33,688 nt of DNA from Parcubacteria bacterium DG_74_1 (GCA_001303125.1 LJNE01000004.1:1-33688), one strand, 5' to 3'. Positions 20,684 to 30,079 are shown, numbered from the stretch's first letter. Notes: generated from the sequence alone by a model not told the origin. Numbers and translations: made by a program.

Positions 20684-22798
20684 ATGCCCAGACAATATCC
20701 AATTGAAAAATATCGCGACATAGGCATTATTGCCCATATTGACGCCGGTAAAACTACTGCTACCGAGCGAATTTTGTTTTATGCCGGAATTTCCCATCGC
20801 ATTGGCGAGATTGATTTGGGAAACACTATTATGGACTGGATGGCCCAGGAAAGAGAAAGAGGGATTACTATTACTTCAGCTGCCACCACTTGTTTTTGGA
20901 CACCACTGGAAGCTAAAAGCCGTGAGCGGGGCAATCCATCCGAAATACGCATTAACATTATTGACACTCCCGGTCACATTGATTTTACGGCTGAAGTACA
21001 AAGATCATTAAGGGTTTTGGATGGAGCGGTGGTAATTTTTGATGGTGTGGCCGGAGTAGAACCTCAGTCAGAAACAGTTTGGCGGCAGGCGGATAAATTT
21101 AATGTTCCGAGAATTTGTTTTATTAATAAAATGGATAGAATGGGAGCCGATTTTTATAAAAGCCTAGAGTCTATCTGGCAGAAATTATCACCCAATGCAG
21201 TAGCTATGCAGATTCCCATTGGCGCAGAAAGTGCCTTTGAGGGTGTAGTTGACTTATTAAAGATGAAAACCCTTAAGTTTAAAGGAGATCATGGTGAAGA
21301 AGTAATAGAAGAAGATATTCCAGAAGATTTACTAGAGAAAGCCAAAGAATGGAGAGAAAAATTAGTTGAGAAAATTGTCGCTGAAGACGAAAAGACCCTA
21401 GAAAGATATTTAGCTCAGGAAGAAATTTCTATTGAGGAACTAAGAAATAGTTTAAGAAAGGCAACCATTAATTACCGGTTGATCCCCGTTTTTACTGGAT
21501 CGGCTTTAAAGAACAAAGGAATTCAGCCAGTCTTAGACGCTATTTGTTATTATTTACCAAACCCTACAGAACTTCCGTCAGTTAAAGGAATTGACCCCAA
21601 AACCGGAAAAGAGGCCGAGAGAAAACCAGCGGACGTAGAGCCCTTTTCGGCTTTGGCTTTTAAGGTTGCCACTGATCCTTACGTTGGAACATTAACTTAT
21701 TTCCGGGTTTATTCTGGAAATTTGAAACGGGGCGTCTACCTATTAAATACTACCAGTCAAGAAAAAGAAAGAATTGGTCGAATTTTGAGGATGCATGCCA
21801 ATTCTAGAGAGGAGGTGGAAGAAATTTTTGCTGGAGACATCGTCGCTACTGTAGGATTAAAAGCTACTTCCACCGGCCACACCCTTTGCGACCCGATGCA
21901 CCCCATTGTTTTAGAAAAAATTATTTTTCCCGAGCCGGTCATCGGTATTCGCATCGAGCCGAAAACCAAGGCTGACCAGGAAAAGATGAGTTTAGCATTA
22001 AAGAGGCTAGCCGAAGAAGATCCGACTTTTCAAATCAAAGGAGACCCGGAAACTGGTGAAACTATTATCTCTGGTATGGGCGAGCTGCATTTAGAAATTA
22101 TTGTTGATCGAATGAAAAGAGAATTTAATGTAGAAGGGAACGTCGGTCGGCCTCAGGTGGCCTATAAAGAAACGATTAAAGAAATGGCGGAAGCGGAAGG
22201 GAAATATGTTAGACAGACTGGCGGCCGCGGTCAATATGGCCACGTTTGGCTAAGAGTAGAACCAAAACAGAGAGGAGAAGGTTTTGATTTTATTGATGAA
22301 ATCAAAGGCGGGATTATTCCTCAGGAATTTATTCCGGCTGTGGAGAAAGGAATTAAAGAAGCTCTGGACAAAGGAATCTTAGCTGGCTATCCTCTGGTAG
22401 ATCTTAGCTGCGCCTTATATGACGGCTCCTTCCATGAGGTTGATTCCTCGGAATTGGCTTTTAAAATTGCTGGCAGTATGGCTCTTCAAGCAGCTGCTAA
22501 AAGAGCCAAGCCGGTTTTATTAGAACCGATAATGAGGTTAGAAGTTATTTCGCCCCAAGATTTTTTTGGCGATGTTATCGGGGATTTATCTGCTCGACGG
22601 GGGAGAATTGAAGAAACGAAAGACAGATTAAACCTAAAAGTGATTGATGCTAAGGTTCCTCTAGCTGAGATGTTTGGCTACGCTACTTCTTTAAGATCGT
22701 TGACAGAAGGAAGAGGAACTTTTACAATGGAATTTGATCGGTATGAAGTGGTTCCTAATAATATAATGCAAGAAATTATTGACGGCAAAAGACGATAA
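20684..22798 (+). CDS. fusA: Elongation factor G
   Basis: EF-G, 704 residues, drives translocation of the ribosome. G-domain motifs are AHIDAGKTT (G1), [10 protein letters not shown] (switch I), DTPGHIDFT (G3) and [10 protein letters not shown] (G4). Domain IV has [11 protein letters not shown], where the tip loop matches the translocating form, and domain V ends with [12 protein letters not shown]. It is full length and lies in the standard str operon place between rpsG and tuf. Translation may be modulated by the hairpin over its ribosome-binding site. Confidence 0.97.
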   Translation: MPRQYPIEKYRDIGIIAHIDAGKTTATERILFYAGISHRIGEIDLGNTIMDWMAQERERGITITSAATTCFWTPLEAKSRERGNPSEIRINIIDTPGHIDFTAEVQRSLRVLDGAVVIFDGVAGVEPQSETVWRQADKFNVPRICFINKMDRMGADFYKSLESIWQKLSPNAVAMQIPIGAESAFEGVVDLLKMKTLKFKGDHGEEVIEEDIPEDLLEKAKEWREKLVEKIVAEDEKTLERYLAQEEISIEELRNSLRKATINYRLIPVFTGSALKNKGIQPVLDAICYYLPNPTELPSVKGIDPKTGKEAERKPADVEPFSALAFKVATDPYVGTLTYFRVYSGNLKRGVYLLNTTSQEKERIGRILRMHANSREEVEEIFAGDIVATVGLKATSTGHTLCDPMHPIVLEKIIFPEPVIGIRIEPKTKADQEKMSLALKRLAEEDPTFQIKGDPETGETIISGMGELHLEIIVDRMKREFNVEGNVGRPQVAYKETIKEMAEAEGKYVRQTGGRGQYGHVWLRVEPKQRGEGFDFIDEIKGGIIPQEFIPAVEKGIKEALDKGILAGYPLVDLSCALYDGSFHEVDSSELAFKIAGSMALQAAAKRAKPVLLEPIMRLEVISPQDFFGDVIGDLSARRGRIEETKDRLNLKVIDAKVPLAEMFGYATSLRSLTEGRGTFTMEFDRYEVVPNNIMQEIIDGKRR

Positions 22799-22895
22799 TT
22801 ATTCACAATTTAACTATTGACCAAGCACTTAATCTTTGTTATAAATTACCTAAGTCTACTTACCGACCAGAAATAAAATTAGATTAAGTGTTCAG

Positions 22896-22923
22896 TTGAC
22901 TATTTTAAAAAGGTTAATAAAAT
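22896..22923 (+). promoter_or_regulatory. Promoter before tuf
   Basis: TTGACT (22896-22901), 16 bases, TAAAAT (22918-22923). A perfect TATAAT lies at 22929-22934 but is 27 bases from that -35. Either way transcription would start about 90 bases before the tuf ATG, giving tuf a leader and independent high expression. Confidence 0.5.
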
Positions 22924-22944
22924 AATAATATAATTAACGTAATT

Positions 22945-23015
22945 AAGTAACTAGTGATCGGTAACCAGTAATAAACAAATGTTAATAATTACTGGTTATG
23001 GTTTATCCGTTACTT
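22945..23015 (+). promoter_or_regulatory. Nested hairpin in the tuf leader
   Basis: Inner arms GGTAACCAGTAAT (22960-22972) and ATTACTGGTTA (22988-22998) pair almost perfectly, and outer arms AAGTAAC (22945-22951) and GTTACTT (23009-23015) extend the stem. The structure ends 12 bases before ATG 23028. An alternative ATG at 22998 lies inside it. Confidence 0.5.
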
Positions 23016-23027
23016 GTTAATAAATTT

Positions 23028-24227
23028 ATGGCAGAGAAAGAAAAATTTGTTAGAGGAAAGCCTCACGTTAATATTGGTACCATTGGCCATGTCGCTCATG
23101 GAAAAACCACCTTAACTGCGGCTATTACTCATATTTTAAAATTAAAAGGATTGGCTGCCAAAGAATGGACAGTCGATGAAATCAATGCCGCTCCCGAAGA
23201 GAAAGCCAGAGGGTTAACTATTACTATTACTCACGTGGAATATGAGACTGATAAACGCCACTACGCCCATATTGATTGCCCCGGCCACGCCGATTATGTC
23301 AAAAATATGATTACGGGAGCTGCTCAAATGGATGGGGGTGTTTTAGTTGTTTCAGCTTCCGACGGTCCGATGCCGCAAACAAGAGAACATATTCTTTTAG
23401 CCAGACAAGTTGGCTTACCTGCTTTAGTAATATTTTTGAATAAATGCGATGCGGTAGATGATCCGGAAATGATTAATCTGGTAGAGTCAGAATTGAGAGA
23501 ACTTCTGAAAAAATATAATTTTCCCGGGGATGAGATTCCAATTATTCGGGGTTCAGCCCTGAAAGCCTTGGAGACAAAATCAGTTGACGAAGAGGCGGCC
23601 AAGCCAATTTTGGATTTAATAAAAGCAATTGATGATTATATTCCAGAACCTAAGAGAGAAATAGATAAGCCGTTTTTAATGGCGATTGAAGACGTTTTCT
23701 CAATTGCCGGCCGAGGAACAGTGGCCACAGGAAGAATTGAGAGAGGAGTAATTCATCAAAATGAAGAAGTGGAAATAGTAGGAATTAGACCAACAGCTAA
23801 AAGTGTGGCTGTTTCAGTTGAGATGTTCAGAAAAGTATTAGATGAAGGAAGGGCTGGAGATAATGTAGGGATTCTCTTACGAGGGTTAGAGAAAGAAGAT
23901 GTTGAGAGGGGCCAGGTTTTGGCAAAACCGGGTAGCATTACGCCCCACACTGAATTTGAAGGAGAGGTTTATGTTTTGACCAAAGAAGAAGGTGGAAGGC
24001 ACACTCCTTTCTTTGCCGGCTACAAACCCCAATTTTATTTCAGAACTACCGATATTACTGGAGATGTTACTCTGCCAGAAGGGACGGAAATGGTTATGCC
24101 GGGCGACACCATTAATTTAATAATTAAATTAATTGCGCCGATCGCCCTTGAAGAAAAACAAAGATTTGCTATTCGAGAGGGTGGGAAAACCGTAGGGGCA
24201 GGAGTGGTTACTAAAATAATTAAATAG
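23028..24227 (+). CDS. tuf: Elongation factor Tu
   Basis: EF-Tu, 399 residues from ATG 23028, delivers aminoacyl-tRNA to the ribosome. The start fits the family opening [20 protein letters not shown]; the in-frame ATG 22998 would add ten residues inside a leader hairpin. Switch and G motifs are [44 protein letters not shown] and GSALKA, followed by beta-barrel domains 2 and 3. One oddity is the G1 loop, which reads GHVAHGKTT with Ala23 where bacterial EF-Tu has Asp. The P-loop consensus GxxxxGK[ST] still holds. Confidence 0.96.
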   Translation: MAEKEKFVRGKPHVNIGTIGHVAHGKTTLTAAITHILKLKGLAAKEWTVDEINAAPEEKARGLTITITHVEYETDKRHYAHIDCPGHADYVKNMITGAAQMDGGVLVVSASDGPMPQTREHILLARQVGLPALVIFLNKCDAVDDPEMINLVESELRELLKKYNFPGDEIPIIRGSALKALETKSVDEEAAKPILDLIKAIDDYIPEPKREIDKPFLMAIEDVFSIAGRGTVATGRIERGVIHQNEEVEIVGIRPTAKSVAVSVEMFRKVLDEGRAGDNVGILLRGLEKEDVERGQVLAKPGSITPHTEFEGEVYVLTKEEGGRHTPFFAGYKPQFYFRTTDITGDVTLPEGTEMVMPGDTINLIIKLIAPIALEEKQRFAIREGGKTVGAGVVTKIIK

Positions 24228-24332
24228 CTCTCACAAATAGGAAACGGATTCAGAAGCGAACAAAAAGATAATTGATTAGTTTATTATCCGCTAAATATCC
24301 ACTTATAATTAGTGAAAGTTCTTTTGAAGAAG

Positions 24333-24674
24333 ATGGCCAAAAAGAAGGCAACAGTAATCAAAGAGGAAATTAAACCCAAGATCCGGATTAAATTACGGGC
24401 CTATGACAATAAGGTGATTGATAATTCGGCTAAACAAATTATTGAGGTAGCCGGTCGTTATGGAGTCGAGGTTTCTGGTCCGGTTCCTTTGCCTACCGAG
24501 ATTCATAAATACACCGTCAATCGTTCTTCTTTCGTACACAAAGATAGCCGGGAGCAATTTGAAACGAGAGTTCACAAAAGGCTAATTGATATCATTAGCC
24601 CAACTCCAAAAGTAATTGATGCTTTAATGAGCCTGACTCTGCCAGCCGGAGTGGATATTGAAATCAAAATGTGA
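24333..24674 (+). CDS. rpsJ: 30S ribosomal protein S10
   Basis: uS10, 113 residues from ATG 24333, which is preceded by GAAGAAG. A GTG at 24312 would add seven residues. The core [51 protein letters not shown] and a C-terminal [18 protein letters not shown] are typical. A short basic N-terminal extension ([12 protein letters not shown]) precedes the core. A TATAAT at 24304-24309 lies upstream, but its -35 is poor. rpsJ is separated from rplC by about 190 bases that contain a new promoter, so the S10 operon is split here. Confidence 0.95.
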   Translation: MAKKKATVIKEEIKPKIRIKLRAYDNKVIDNSAKQIIEVAGRYGVEVSGPVPLPTEIHKYTVNRSSFVHKDSREQFETRVHKRLIDIISPTPKVIDALMSLTLPAGVDIEIKM

Positions 24675-24723
24675 TTTGTCAAGACCAATAAACACGGATA
24701 ATAACGCAGAAAGACACACGAGA

Positions 24724-24752
24724 TTTACAAAAATAAATTTTCGCTGTATAAT
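24724..24752 (+). promoter_or_regulatory. Strong promoter for the rplC-led ribosomal operon
   Basis: TTTACA (24724-24729), exactly 17 bases, TATAAT (24747-24752). This is the best promoter match seen in the window. The predicted start near 24759 gives a leader of about 110 bases before rplC. Confidence 0.7.
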
Positions 24753-24817
24753 TTAAATGGTTAAAGTTAATGAATTTAAAATTTAATTTTTAATAAAAAA
24801 ATAACCATGGTAGATTG

Positions 24818-24837
24818 CCGGGTTATTACCCGGTTTT
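24818..24837 (+). terminator. Intrinsic terminator/attenuator in the rplC leader
   Basis: CCGGGT (24818-24823) and ACCCGG (24828-24833) form a perfect GC-rich stem with a TATT loop, followed by TTTTCTGTT. It sits about 60 bases after the predicted transcription start and 31 before rplC. That position suits transcription attenuation of the operon; alternatively it ends transcripts coming from rpsJ. Confidence 0.6.
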
Positions 24838-24867
24838 CTGTTATTCGTGTTGCTAGTTCTTATAAAT

Positions 24868-25500
24868 ATGAAGTTTATTCTTGGTCTGAAATCAGGCATG
24901 TCTCAAATTTTTGATGAAGAGGGGAATGTTATCCCGGTGACTTTGGTTGAGGCCGGCCCCTGTATTATTACCCAGATTAAAACCGAAGAGCCCCGAAGTA
25001 TCGCCAAAGGTAAATTGCCAGATAAGAAAGATAGCTATGAAGCAATTCAAATTGGATTTCAGAATTTAAAGAAGAAAAAAACAAAAAAAACACAAAAAGA
25101 TAAGCCATTCAGGCATCTAAGGGAATTTAGGGGCGATATAGACATTTCAAAATACAAAGAAGGAGATAAGATTGATGTTTCAATTTTTCAAGAAGGAGAT
25201 ATGGTTAAGGTTACTGGACTCTCCAAGGGCAAAGGTTTTGCCGGAGTGGTAAAAAGATGGCACTTTACCGGTCGACCAGCCACCCACGGAACAAAACATG
25301 AATTGAGAACCCCGGGTTCGGTTGGCTCTTCTTTTCCCGAAAGAGTAATTAAGGGTAAAAAAATGGCCGGTAGAATGGGTCATGAAAGAAGAACAATTAA
25401 AAACTTAAAAATAATAAAAGTTGACCCAGAGAAAAATCTAATCGCTGTTCAGGGTGCAGTGCCCGGAGTAAAAGGCGCTCTTCTTGAGATTCGAGGTTAA
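24868..25500 (+). CDS. rplC: 50S ribosomal protein L3
   Basis: uL3, 210 residues from ATG 24868 (MKFILGLKSGMSQIFDEEGN). A GTG at 24847 is in frame but lies in the leader. Family motifs are VTLVEAGPCIITQIKTEE, GKGFAGVVKRWHFTGRPATHG, TPGSVGSS and KKMAGRMGHERRTIKNL. A lysine-rich loop (about residues 66-80) replaces part of the usual insertion. Its last bases overlap the open frame preceding rplD, but the likely rplD start lies 19 bases after the rplC stop. Confidence 0.95.
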   Translation: MKFILGLKSGMSQIFDEEGNVIPVTLVEAGPCIITQIKTEEPRSIAKGKLPDKKDSYEAIQIGFQNLKKKKTKKTQKDKPFRHLREFRGDIDISKYKEGDKIDVSIFQEGDMVKVTGLSKGKGFAGVVKRWHFTGRPATHGTKHELRTPGSVGSSFPERVIKGKKMAGRMGHERRTIKNLKIIKVDPEKNLIAVQGAVPGVKGALLEIRG

Positions 25501-25519
25501 CCATAAAATTTTGAAAATT

Positions 25520-26167
25520 GTGAAAACGATACTTTATAATCAGAGAGGCGAGGAGGTGGGAACAACTTTATTACCAAGAGAGATTTTTGATGTAGAAATA
25601 AATCCTGATTTAATACATCAGGTGATAGTTTCGCAGATGGCAAACCGGAGAAAAGTTGTTGCCCATACCAAGAATAGAGGAGAAGTTAGGGGTGGGGGAA
25701 GAAAGCCTTGGCGGCAGAAAGGAACAGGTAGAGCCAGACACGGTTCAATTCGTTCGCCTCTCTGGCGAGGAGGAGGAGTAACCTTCGGCCCAAGAAAAGA
25801 AAGAGTTTTCAAGAAAAAAATTCCGAAGAAAATGAAAAGAAAAGCCCTCTTTATGGTTTTATCGAGTAAATTTAAGAATAAGCTGCTGATCGTTTTAGAT
25901 GAATTGAAATTAGAAAAAGCCAAGACTAAGTTTTTAGTTAAATTATTCGAAAACTTGAAAACAAAAATTAAAAACTTTAAGGGAGATAATGCCTTGGTTG
26001 CCTTACCGGGTTATGATAAAAATATAATTTTGGCGGCCAGAAACTTTTCTAAAATCGATACACTCTGGGCCCGAGATCTTAATGCTCTAGATGTTCTTTC
26101 TTCTAAATATTTAATTCTCCCTAAAGATTCAATAAAAGTAATAAAAGATACTTTTACCAAAAGATAA
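25520..26167 (+). CDS. rplD: 50S ribosomal protein L4
   Basis: uL4, 215 residues from GTG 25520, which gives the usual opening MKTILYNQRGEEVGTTLLP. TTG 25511 and TTG 25484 are other in-frame options. The internal tentacle that lines the exit tunnel is clear: KNRGEVRGGGRKPWRQKGTG and RARHGSIRSPLWRGGGVTFG. The C-terminal globular half is Lys-rich and ends DTFTKR. In some bacteria L4 represses its own operon through the leader; the rplC leader hairpin makes that possible here, but nothing proves it. Confidence 0.93.
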   Translation: MKTILYNQRGEEVGTTLLPREIFDVEINPDLIHQVIVSQMANRRKVVAHTKNRGEVRGGGRKPWRQKGTGRARHGSIRSPLWRGGGVTFGPRKERVFKKKIPKKMKRKALFMVLSSKFKNKLLIVLDELKLEKAKTKFLVKLFENLKTKIKNFKGDNALVALPGYDKNIILAARNFSKIDTLWARDLNALDVLSSKYLILPKDSIKVIKDTFTKR

Positions 26168-26194
26168 TAAATTTAACAATAAGTTCATACTTAT

Positions 26195-26650
26195 ATGGGC
26201 ATTAGAGATATTTTTAAAAGAAAAAAAATAAAACCGCTTGAGGTTAAAAAAAAGGAGGCTAATGAGATTAAAACTCAACAAATAAAACCTGAACGAGAAG
26301 TAGACAAGGAGAAGGTCAAGGATAAGGGCCGGCCGTCGACGACAACAAAAACTCGGGAGGCAAAAATTACCAAAGCTTACCGTATTTTGAAAATTCCTCA
26401 GGTTACTGAAAAGGCAACTGATTTGACAAAGGAAAACCAATATATTTTTAGAGTCTTTCCAAGAACTAATAAAACAGAGATTAAAAAAGCGATTAATGAT
26501 TTGTACGGAGTAGATGTTTCAGATGTCAAAATTATAAAAGTGCCAGCCAAAAGAAGAAAGATAGGCAGAATTAGTGGCTGGCGAAAGGGATATAAAAAAG
26601 CAATTGTTAGATTAAAGGAAGGACAGAAGATTGAGGTTTTACCTAGATGA
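26195..26650 (+). CDS. rplW: 50S ribosomal protein L23 with N-terminal extension
   Basis: uL23, 151 residues instead of about 95-100. The core begins near residue 62 (AYRILKIPQVTEKATDLTKE) and includes VFPRTNKTEIKKAINDLYGV, DVKIIKVPAKRRKIG and GWRKGYKKAIVRLKEG. The first ~60 residues are a highly charged Lys/Glu segment with low complexity, probably disordered. L23 sits at the tunnel exit and docks SRP and trigger factor, so the extension would be exposed there. ATG 26195 is the only clear start. Confidence 0.93.
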   Translation: MGIRDIFKRKKIKPLEVKKKEANEIKTQQIKPEREVDKEKVKDKGRPSTTTKTREAKITKAYRILKIPQVTEKATDLTKENQYIFRVFPRTNKTEIKKAINDLYGVDVSDVKIIKVPAKRRKIGRISGWRKGYKKAIVRLKEGQKIEVLPR

Positions 26651-26690
26651 AGATTAGAAAATCGAAATTTTAAATTTGAAGCAAATTAAA

Positions 26691-27482
26691 ATGACCAAAA
26701 CCCAAAACTCAAAAAAGATATTAACAAAGAAAAAACCGGAAAAAAAATTACTTCTATCTTTAAAGAAAAAAGCTGGTCGCGGAAGATCAGGCAGAATCAC
26801 TGTTCGTCATCGGGGTGGCGGAGCAAAACGGCTTTATCGCTTGATTGATTTTGGACAAGAAAAACTAGAGATTCCGGGAAAGGTCATTGCCTTAGAGTAT
26901 GATCCCAACCGAACAGCTTATATCGCTTTAATTGAATACGAGGACAGTGAGAAAAAATATATTTTAGCACCTAAAGACTTACAAACCGGAGATAAAATTA
27001 TTTGCCAGGAAGCGGCGGAGATAAAGATTGGCAATAGAATAAGATTAATGAATATTCCGGTGGGAGCTCAAGTTTACAATGTTGAATTAGAGCCGGGCAG
27101 GGGCGGAAAAATAGTTAAGGCAGCTGGAACTTCGGCCAAAGTAATTGCCCAGGAACCGCCCTATACTCATTTGGAGCTTCCCTCAAAAGAAATTAGAAAG
27201 ATACCTCAGCAATGCTTCGCCTCGATTGGCCAGGTCTCTCATCCCGAGAAAAGATTTGAGAAGATTGGTAAGGCAGGCAGAAAGAGATTGAAAGGCTGGC
27301 GACCGACTGTCAGGGGGACGGCAATGATTCCGCCTGATCATCCTCATGGCGGCGGCGAAGGAAGATCTCCCATTGGTTTAAAACATCCAAAAACGCCGTG
27401 GGGGAAACCTGCTAAGGGAGTAAAAACTAGAAGAAAAAAATGGACCGAGAGACTAATTATAAAACAGAGAAAACACCGATAG
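26691..27482 (+). CDS. rplB: 50S ribosomal protein L2
   Basis: uL2, 263 residues from ATG 26691; a TTG at 26676 would add five. The [17 protein letters not shown] segment, [31 protein letters not shown], and the C-terminal [20 protein letters not shown] with its peptidyl-transferase-proximal His are conserved. The N-terminal KPTTPGRR block that usually opens L2 is missing and is replaced by a short TKTQNSKK segment. A small hairpin (27482-27504) follows before rpsS. Confidence 0.95.
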   Translation: MTKTQNSKKILTKKKPEKKLLLSLKKKAGRGRSGRITVRHRGGGAKRLYRLIDFGQEKLEIPGKVIALEYDPNRTAYIALIEYEDSEKKYILAPKDLQTGDKIICQEAAEIKIGNRIRLMNIPVGAQVYNVELEPGRGGKIVKAAGTSAKVIAQEPPYTHLELPSKEIRKIPQQCFASIGQVSHPEKRFEKIGKAGRKRLKGWRPTVRGTAMIPPDHPHGGGEGRSPIGLKHPKTPWGKPAKGVKTRRKKWTERLIIKQRKHR

Positions 27483-27519
27483 TAGAACGATTGGCGTTCG
27501 CTACGGGACAAGAAAAACT

Positions 27520-27849
27520 ATGACGCGTTCACTTAAAAAAGGCCCATACATTTACCAAAAATTATTAGAGAAAGTCAAGAAAACTAAACCCGGGGAAATT
27601 ATCAAGACCTGGTCTCGGGACAGTGTTATTACGCCGGAAATGATTGGTTTTACTTTCGGAGTTCATAATGGCCGAGAGTTTATTCCAGTTAAAGTGACTG
27701 AAGAGATGGTTGGTCATAAACTTGGCGAGTTTTCGCCGACCACCAAATTCTCCAGGCATGGCGGAAGAATGCAGAGAGAATTAGAGGCAAAAGTGACTGA
27801 AAAAGAAGCCGCCCAAATAAAACAGACACCAGAAGAAAAATCAGAATAA
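27520..27849 (+). CDS. rpsS: 30S ribosomal protein S19
   Basis: uS19, 109 residues, opening [19 protein letters not shown] with [40 protein letters not shown] and [14 protein letters not shown] following as in the family. The last ~20 residues form a charged tail ([19 protein letters not shown]) longer than in E. coli. rplV starts after a one-base gap. Confidence 0.95.
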   Translation: MTRSLKKGPYIYQKLLEKVKKTKPGEIIKTWSRDSVITPEMIGFTFGVHNGREFIPVKVTEEMVGHKLGEFSPTTKFSRHGGRMQRELEAKVTEKEAAQIKQTPEEKSE

Positions 27850-27850
27850 T

Positions 27851-28366
27851 ATGTCGGTGACAGCCAAGCTCCCATATTTAAGAATCGCGCCCCGCAAGGT
27901 AAGAATAGTTGCCGATTTAGTGAGAAGAAAATCAGTTGAGGAAGCTCAGGCAATTTTGAATTTTACAACGAAAAAAGCAGCACCGATTTTACTTAAACTT
28001 TTGAAACAAGCTGTTTCCAGCGCCAAAACAAACTTACAATTAGAAGAAAAAAATCTTTATATTTCTAAAATTTTAATTGACGAGGGCCCAAAATACAAAA
28101 GATGGAGGCCGCGAGCCAGGGGAATGGCTACCCCAATTCAGAAAAGAACTTCTCATGTAACCATCGTATTAGATGAGGTCGTGAAAAAACCAAAAAAAGC
28201 TAAGAAGCTTAAAAAGGCCAAAGAAATTCGTCCCGAGCCCGCTAAAGAGAGAGAGTTTAAGAAAATACCGAGGATAGAAAAACCAAAACTAAAACCAGAA
28301 AAAGAAGAGAGAAAGCCAGTAATTGAAAGAGGTATAAGGAGAATTTTCCGACGTAAAGCCTTTTAG
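27851..28366 (+). CDS. rplV: 50S ribosomal protein L22 with C-terminal extension
   Basis: uL22, 171 residues against about 110 in most bacteria. The globular core is complete by residue ~115: LRIAPRKVRIVADLVRRKSV, AVSSAKTNLQLEEKNLYI, and the tunnel-lining loop KYKRWRPRARGMATPIQKRT. After VTIVLDE a Lys/Pro/Glu-rich tail of about 55 residues follows (KKPKKAKKLKKAKEIRPE onward) and ends RRIFRRKAF. The tail is probably disordered on the ribosome surface. Confidence 0.94.
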   Translation: MSVTAKLPYLRIAPRKVRIVADLVRRKSVEEAQAILNFTTKKAAPILLKLLKQAVSSAKTNLQLEEKNLYISKILIDEGPKYKRWRPRARGMATPIQKRTSHVTIVLDEVVKKPKKAKKLKKAKEIRPEPAKEREFKKIPRIEKPKLKPEKEERKPVIERGIRRIFRRKAF

Positions 28367-28379
28367 TAAAACGTCCACT

Positions 28380-29048
28380 ATGGCTAAAAAAGTTCATCCA
28401 AAAGCATTTAGGATAAAACAAATAACTGATTGGGAGTCTCGAGGATTTTATAAAAAAGACTCTGGGAAGTTGCTGAAAGAGGATTTTGAAATTAGGCAAT
28501 TTTTGAAAAAGAAGATTGGGAAATTAGGGGTGGAGAAAATCCAAATTGAGAGAGCTACAGGGAAAATAAATATTATAATTTTTTCCGCCCGACCCGGTCT
28601 GATTATTGGTCGAGGAGGAGAGGGCGTAGAAGCCTTAAAAAAAGAATTAGAGGAGAAGATTTTGAAAAAAGGAAAAGCAGCCCTCGCTAAAAATAAGGTA
28701 ACTAAAGAAATAAAGCTGGAAATTAGAGAAATCAGAGATCCTTGGGCGTCAGCTGCTTTGGCTGCTCAATATATTTCACAGCAAATTGAAAAAAGAGTTC
28801 CTTATCGGCGAGTTTTAAAACAAGCCCTGGATAAGATTACGACAGTCAAGGGAGTTGAAGGGGCTCGGGTTCAAGTGGCTGGCCGATTAGATGGGATAGA
28901 GATTGCCAGAACTGAGTGGTTAAAAAAAGGTCGTCTTCCGAGGCAGACCTTAAGGGCCGATATTGATTTTGCTCAGGATACGGCTTATTGTACCTACGGA
29001 ACAGTCGGAGTAAGAGTCTGGATTTATAAGGGTGAACGCTTTAGTTAG
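28380..29048 (+). CDS. rpsC: 30S ribosomal protein S3
   Basis: uS3, 222 residues at the mRNA entry site. The start MAKKVHPKAFRIKQITDWES resembles GQKVNPxGFR. The KH domain carries GLIIGRGGEGVEALKKEL, and the C-terminal half has RDPWASAALAAQYISQQIEK, RVQVAGRLDGIEIARTEW and YGTVGVRVWIYKGE. Full length. About 90 bases without a clear feature separate it from rplP. Confidence 0.95.
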   Translation: MAKKVHPKAFRIKQITDWESRGFYKKDSGKLLKEDFEIRQFLKKKIGKLGVEKIQIERATGKINIIIFSARPGLIIGRGGEGVEALKKELEEKILKKGKAALAKNKVTKEIKLEIREIRDPWASAALAAQYISQQIEKRVPYRRVLKQALDKITTVKGVEGARVQVAGRLDGIEIARTEWLKKGRLPRQTLRADIDFAQDTAYCTYGTVGVRVWIYKGERFS

Positions 29049-29136
29049 ATTAAGAGTTTAAATAATAAGATTTAAATTGCGAAGTGTTATTTCAGAAAAA
29101 TCGTAGAAATCTTTAATACCAAATTATAAACCCAAT

Positions 29137-29541
29137 ATGTTGATGCCTCGTAAAGTTAAACATCGGAAGTGGCGGAAAGGTGTTTGCAAAGGGATCGAGA
29201 CTCGGGCAACCGAACTAGTCTTTGGCTCCTTTGGCCTAAAAAGTTTAGGGACAAGACGAATTTCCGCTCGCCAGATTGAAGCTGCCAGACGAGCAATCTT
29301 GCGTTATCTGAAAAAAGGGGGGAAAGTATGGATTAGAATTTTCCCGGCAAAACCAGTTACTAAAAAAGGAATTGAGGTACCAATGGGTGGTGGAAAAGGG
29401 GCAGTTGATCATTACGTTTTTCCAGTTAAGCCAGGTCGAATTATTTTTGAATTAGAAGGAATAAAGGAAGAGACTGCCCGAGAATCCTTAAGAACAGCTG
29501 CTGATAAATTGCCAGTTAAAACTAAATTTATAAAAAAATGA
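29137..29541 (+). CDS. rplP: 50S ribosomal protein L16
   Basis: uL16, 134 residues, starting MLMPRKVKHRKWRKG as in the family, so ATG 29137 is preferred over 29143. Conserved parts are GSFGLKSLGTRRISARQIEA, AARRAILRYLKKGGKVWIR and PMGGGKGAVDHYVFPVKPGR. A ~100-base spacer before the L29 gene is longer than usual for this operon; it contains a GCCCCG...CGGGG pair (29542-29575) that may form a small hairpin. Confidence 0.95.
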   Translation: MLMPRKVKHRKWRKGVCKGIETRATELVFGSFGLKSLGTRRISARQIEAARRAILRYLKKGGKVWIRIFPAKPVTKKGIEVPMGGGKGAVDHYVFPVKPGRIIFELEGIKEETARESLRTAADKLPVKTKFIKK

Positions 29542-29644
29542 GCCCCGTTAGAAACCTCATGGGATATTTATCGGGGACACTATTTACGAACAAGGATTTG
29601 CTTAAAGTTAACATCAGTTATATAAAAGCAGATTTTTAACGAGA

Positions 29645-29824
29645 GTGGAACTAGCTGAGTTACGACAAAGATCAAAAAATGAATTGCAAAAAATGCTTCA
29701 AAGTTCGCAAGAGAGATTGCGACAACTACGGTTTGATTTAGCTGCTGGCAAGATAAAGAATGTTAGGGAAGTCCGAAAAATAAAAAAGGAGATTGCCAGA
29801 ATATTAACCTTGTTAAAACAATAA
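29645..29824 (+). CDS. rpmC: 50S ribosomal protein L29
   Basis: A short frame of 59 residues from GTG 29645 to TAA 29822-29824, in the exact place of rpmC between rplP and rpsQ. It encodes [17 protein letters not shown], then [18 protein letters not shown] and [17 protein letters not shown]. These are the two helices of uL29 with the conserved [10 protein letters not shown] turn. The GTG start is preceded by ACGAGA. Four bases separate it from rpsQ. Confidence 0.92.
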   Translation: MELAELRQRSKNELQKMLQSSQERLRQLRFDLAAGKIKNVREVRKIKKEIARILTLLKQ

Positions 29825-29828
29825 ACTT

Positions 29829-30059
29829 ATGCCGAAAAGACAACTAACAGGCACAATTATATCAAATAAAATGGCAAAGACGGTAGTGGTTAAGGTTGAA
29901 AAACTGAAGGAGTACCCGAGGTATAAAAAGAGATATAAATTTTCCAAAAAATATAAAGCCCATACCGACCAAAAACATCAAGTCGGCGATAAGGTCATAA
30001 TTGAAGAGTGTAGACCAATTAGCAAAGAGAAAAGATGGAGGGTTATTAGAAAAATTTGA
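29829..30059 (+). CDS. rpsQ: 30S ribosomal protein S17
   Basis: uS17, 76 residues. [20 protein letters not shown] is the typical first strand pair (GxVxSxKMxKTVVV). [19 protein letters not shown] binds 16S rRNA, and [20 protein letters not shown] closes the OB fold. Length is normal. Confidence 0.95.
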   Translation: MPKRQLTGTIISNKMAKTVVVKVEKLKEYPRYKKRYKFSKKYKAHTDQKHQVGDKVIIEECRPISKEKRWRVIRKI

Positions 30060-30079
30060 ACTATATTTAGACTATCACT

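Noticed and set aside
22826-22894. Inverted repeat between fusA and tuf (AGCACTTAATCT / AGATTAAGTGTT) as a terminator or tRNA
   Set aside because: The loop is about 45 bases with no T-run and no cloverleaf; it is too weak to call.
22998-23027. Upstream ATG for tuf
   Set aside because: The ten added residues are not part of EF-Tu and lie partly in a hairpin arm; ATG 23028 gives the usual N-terminus.
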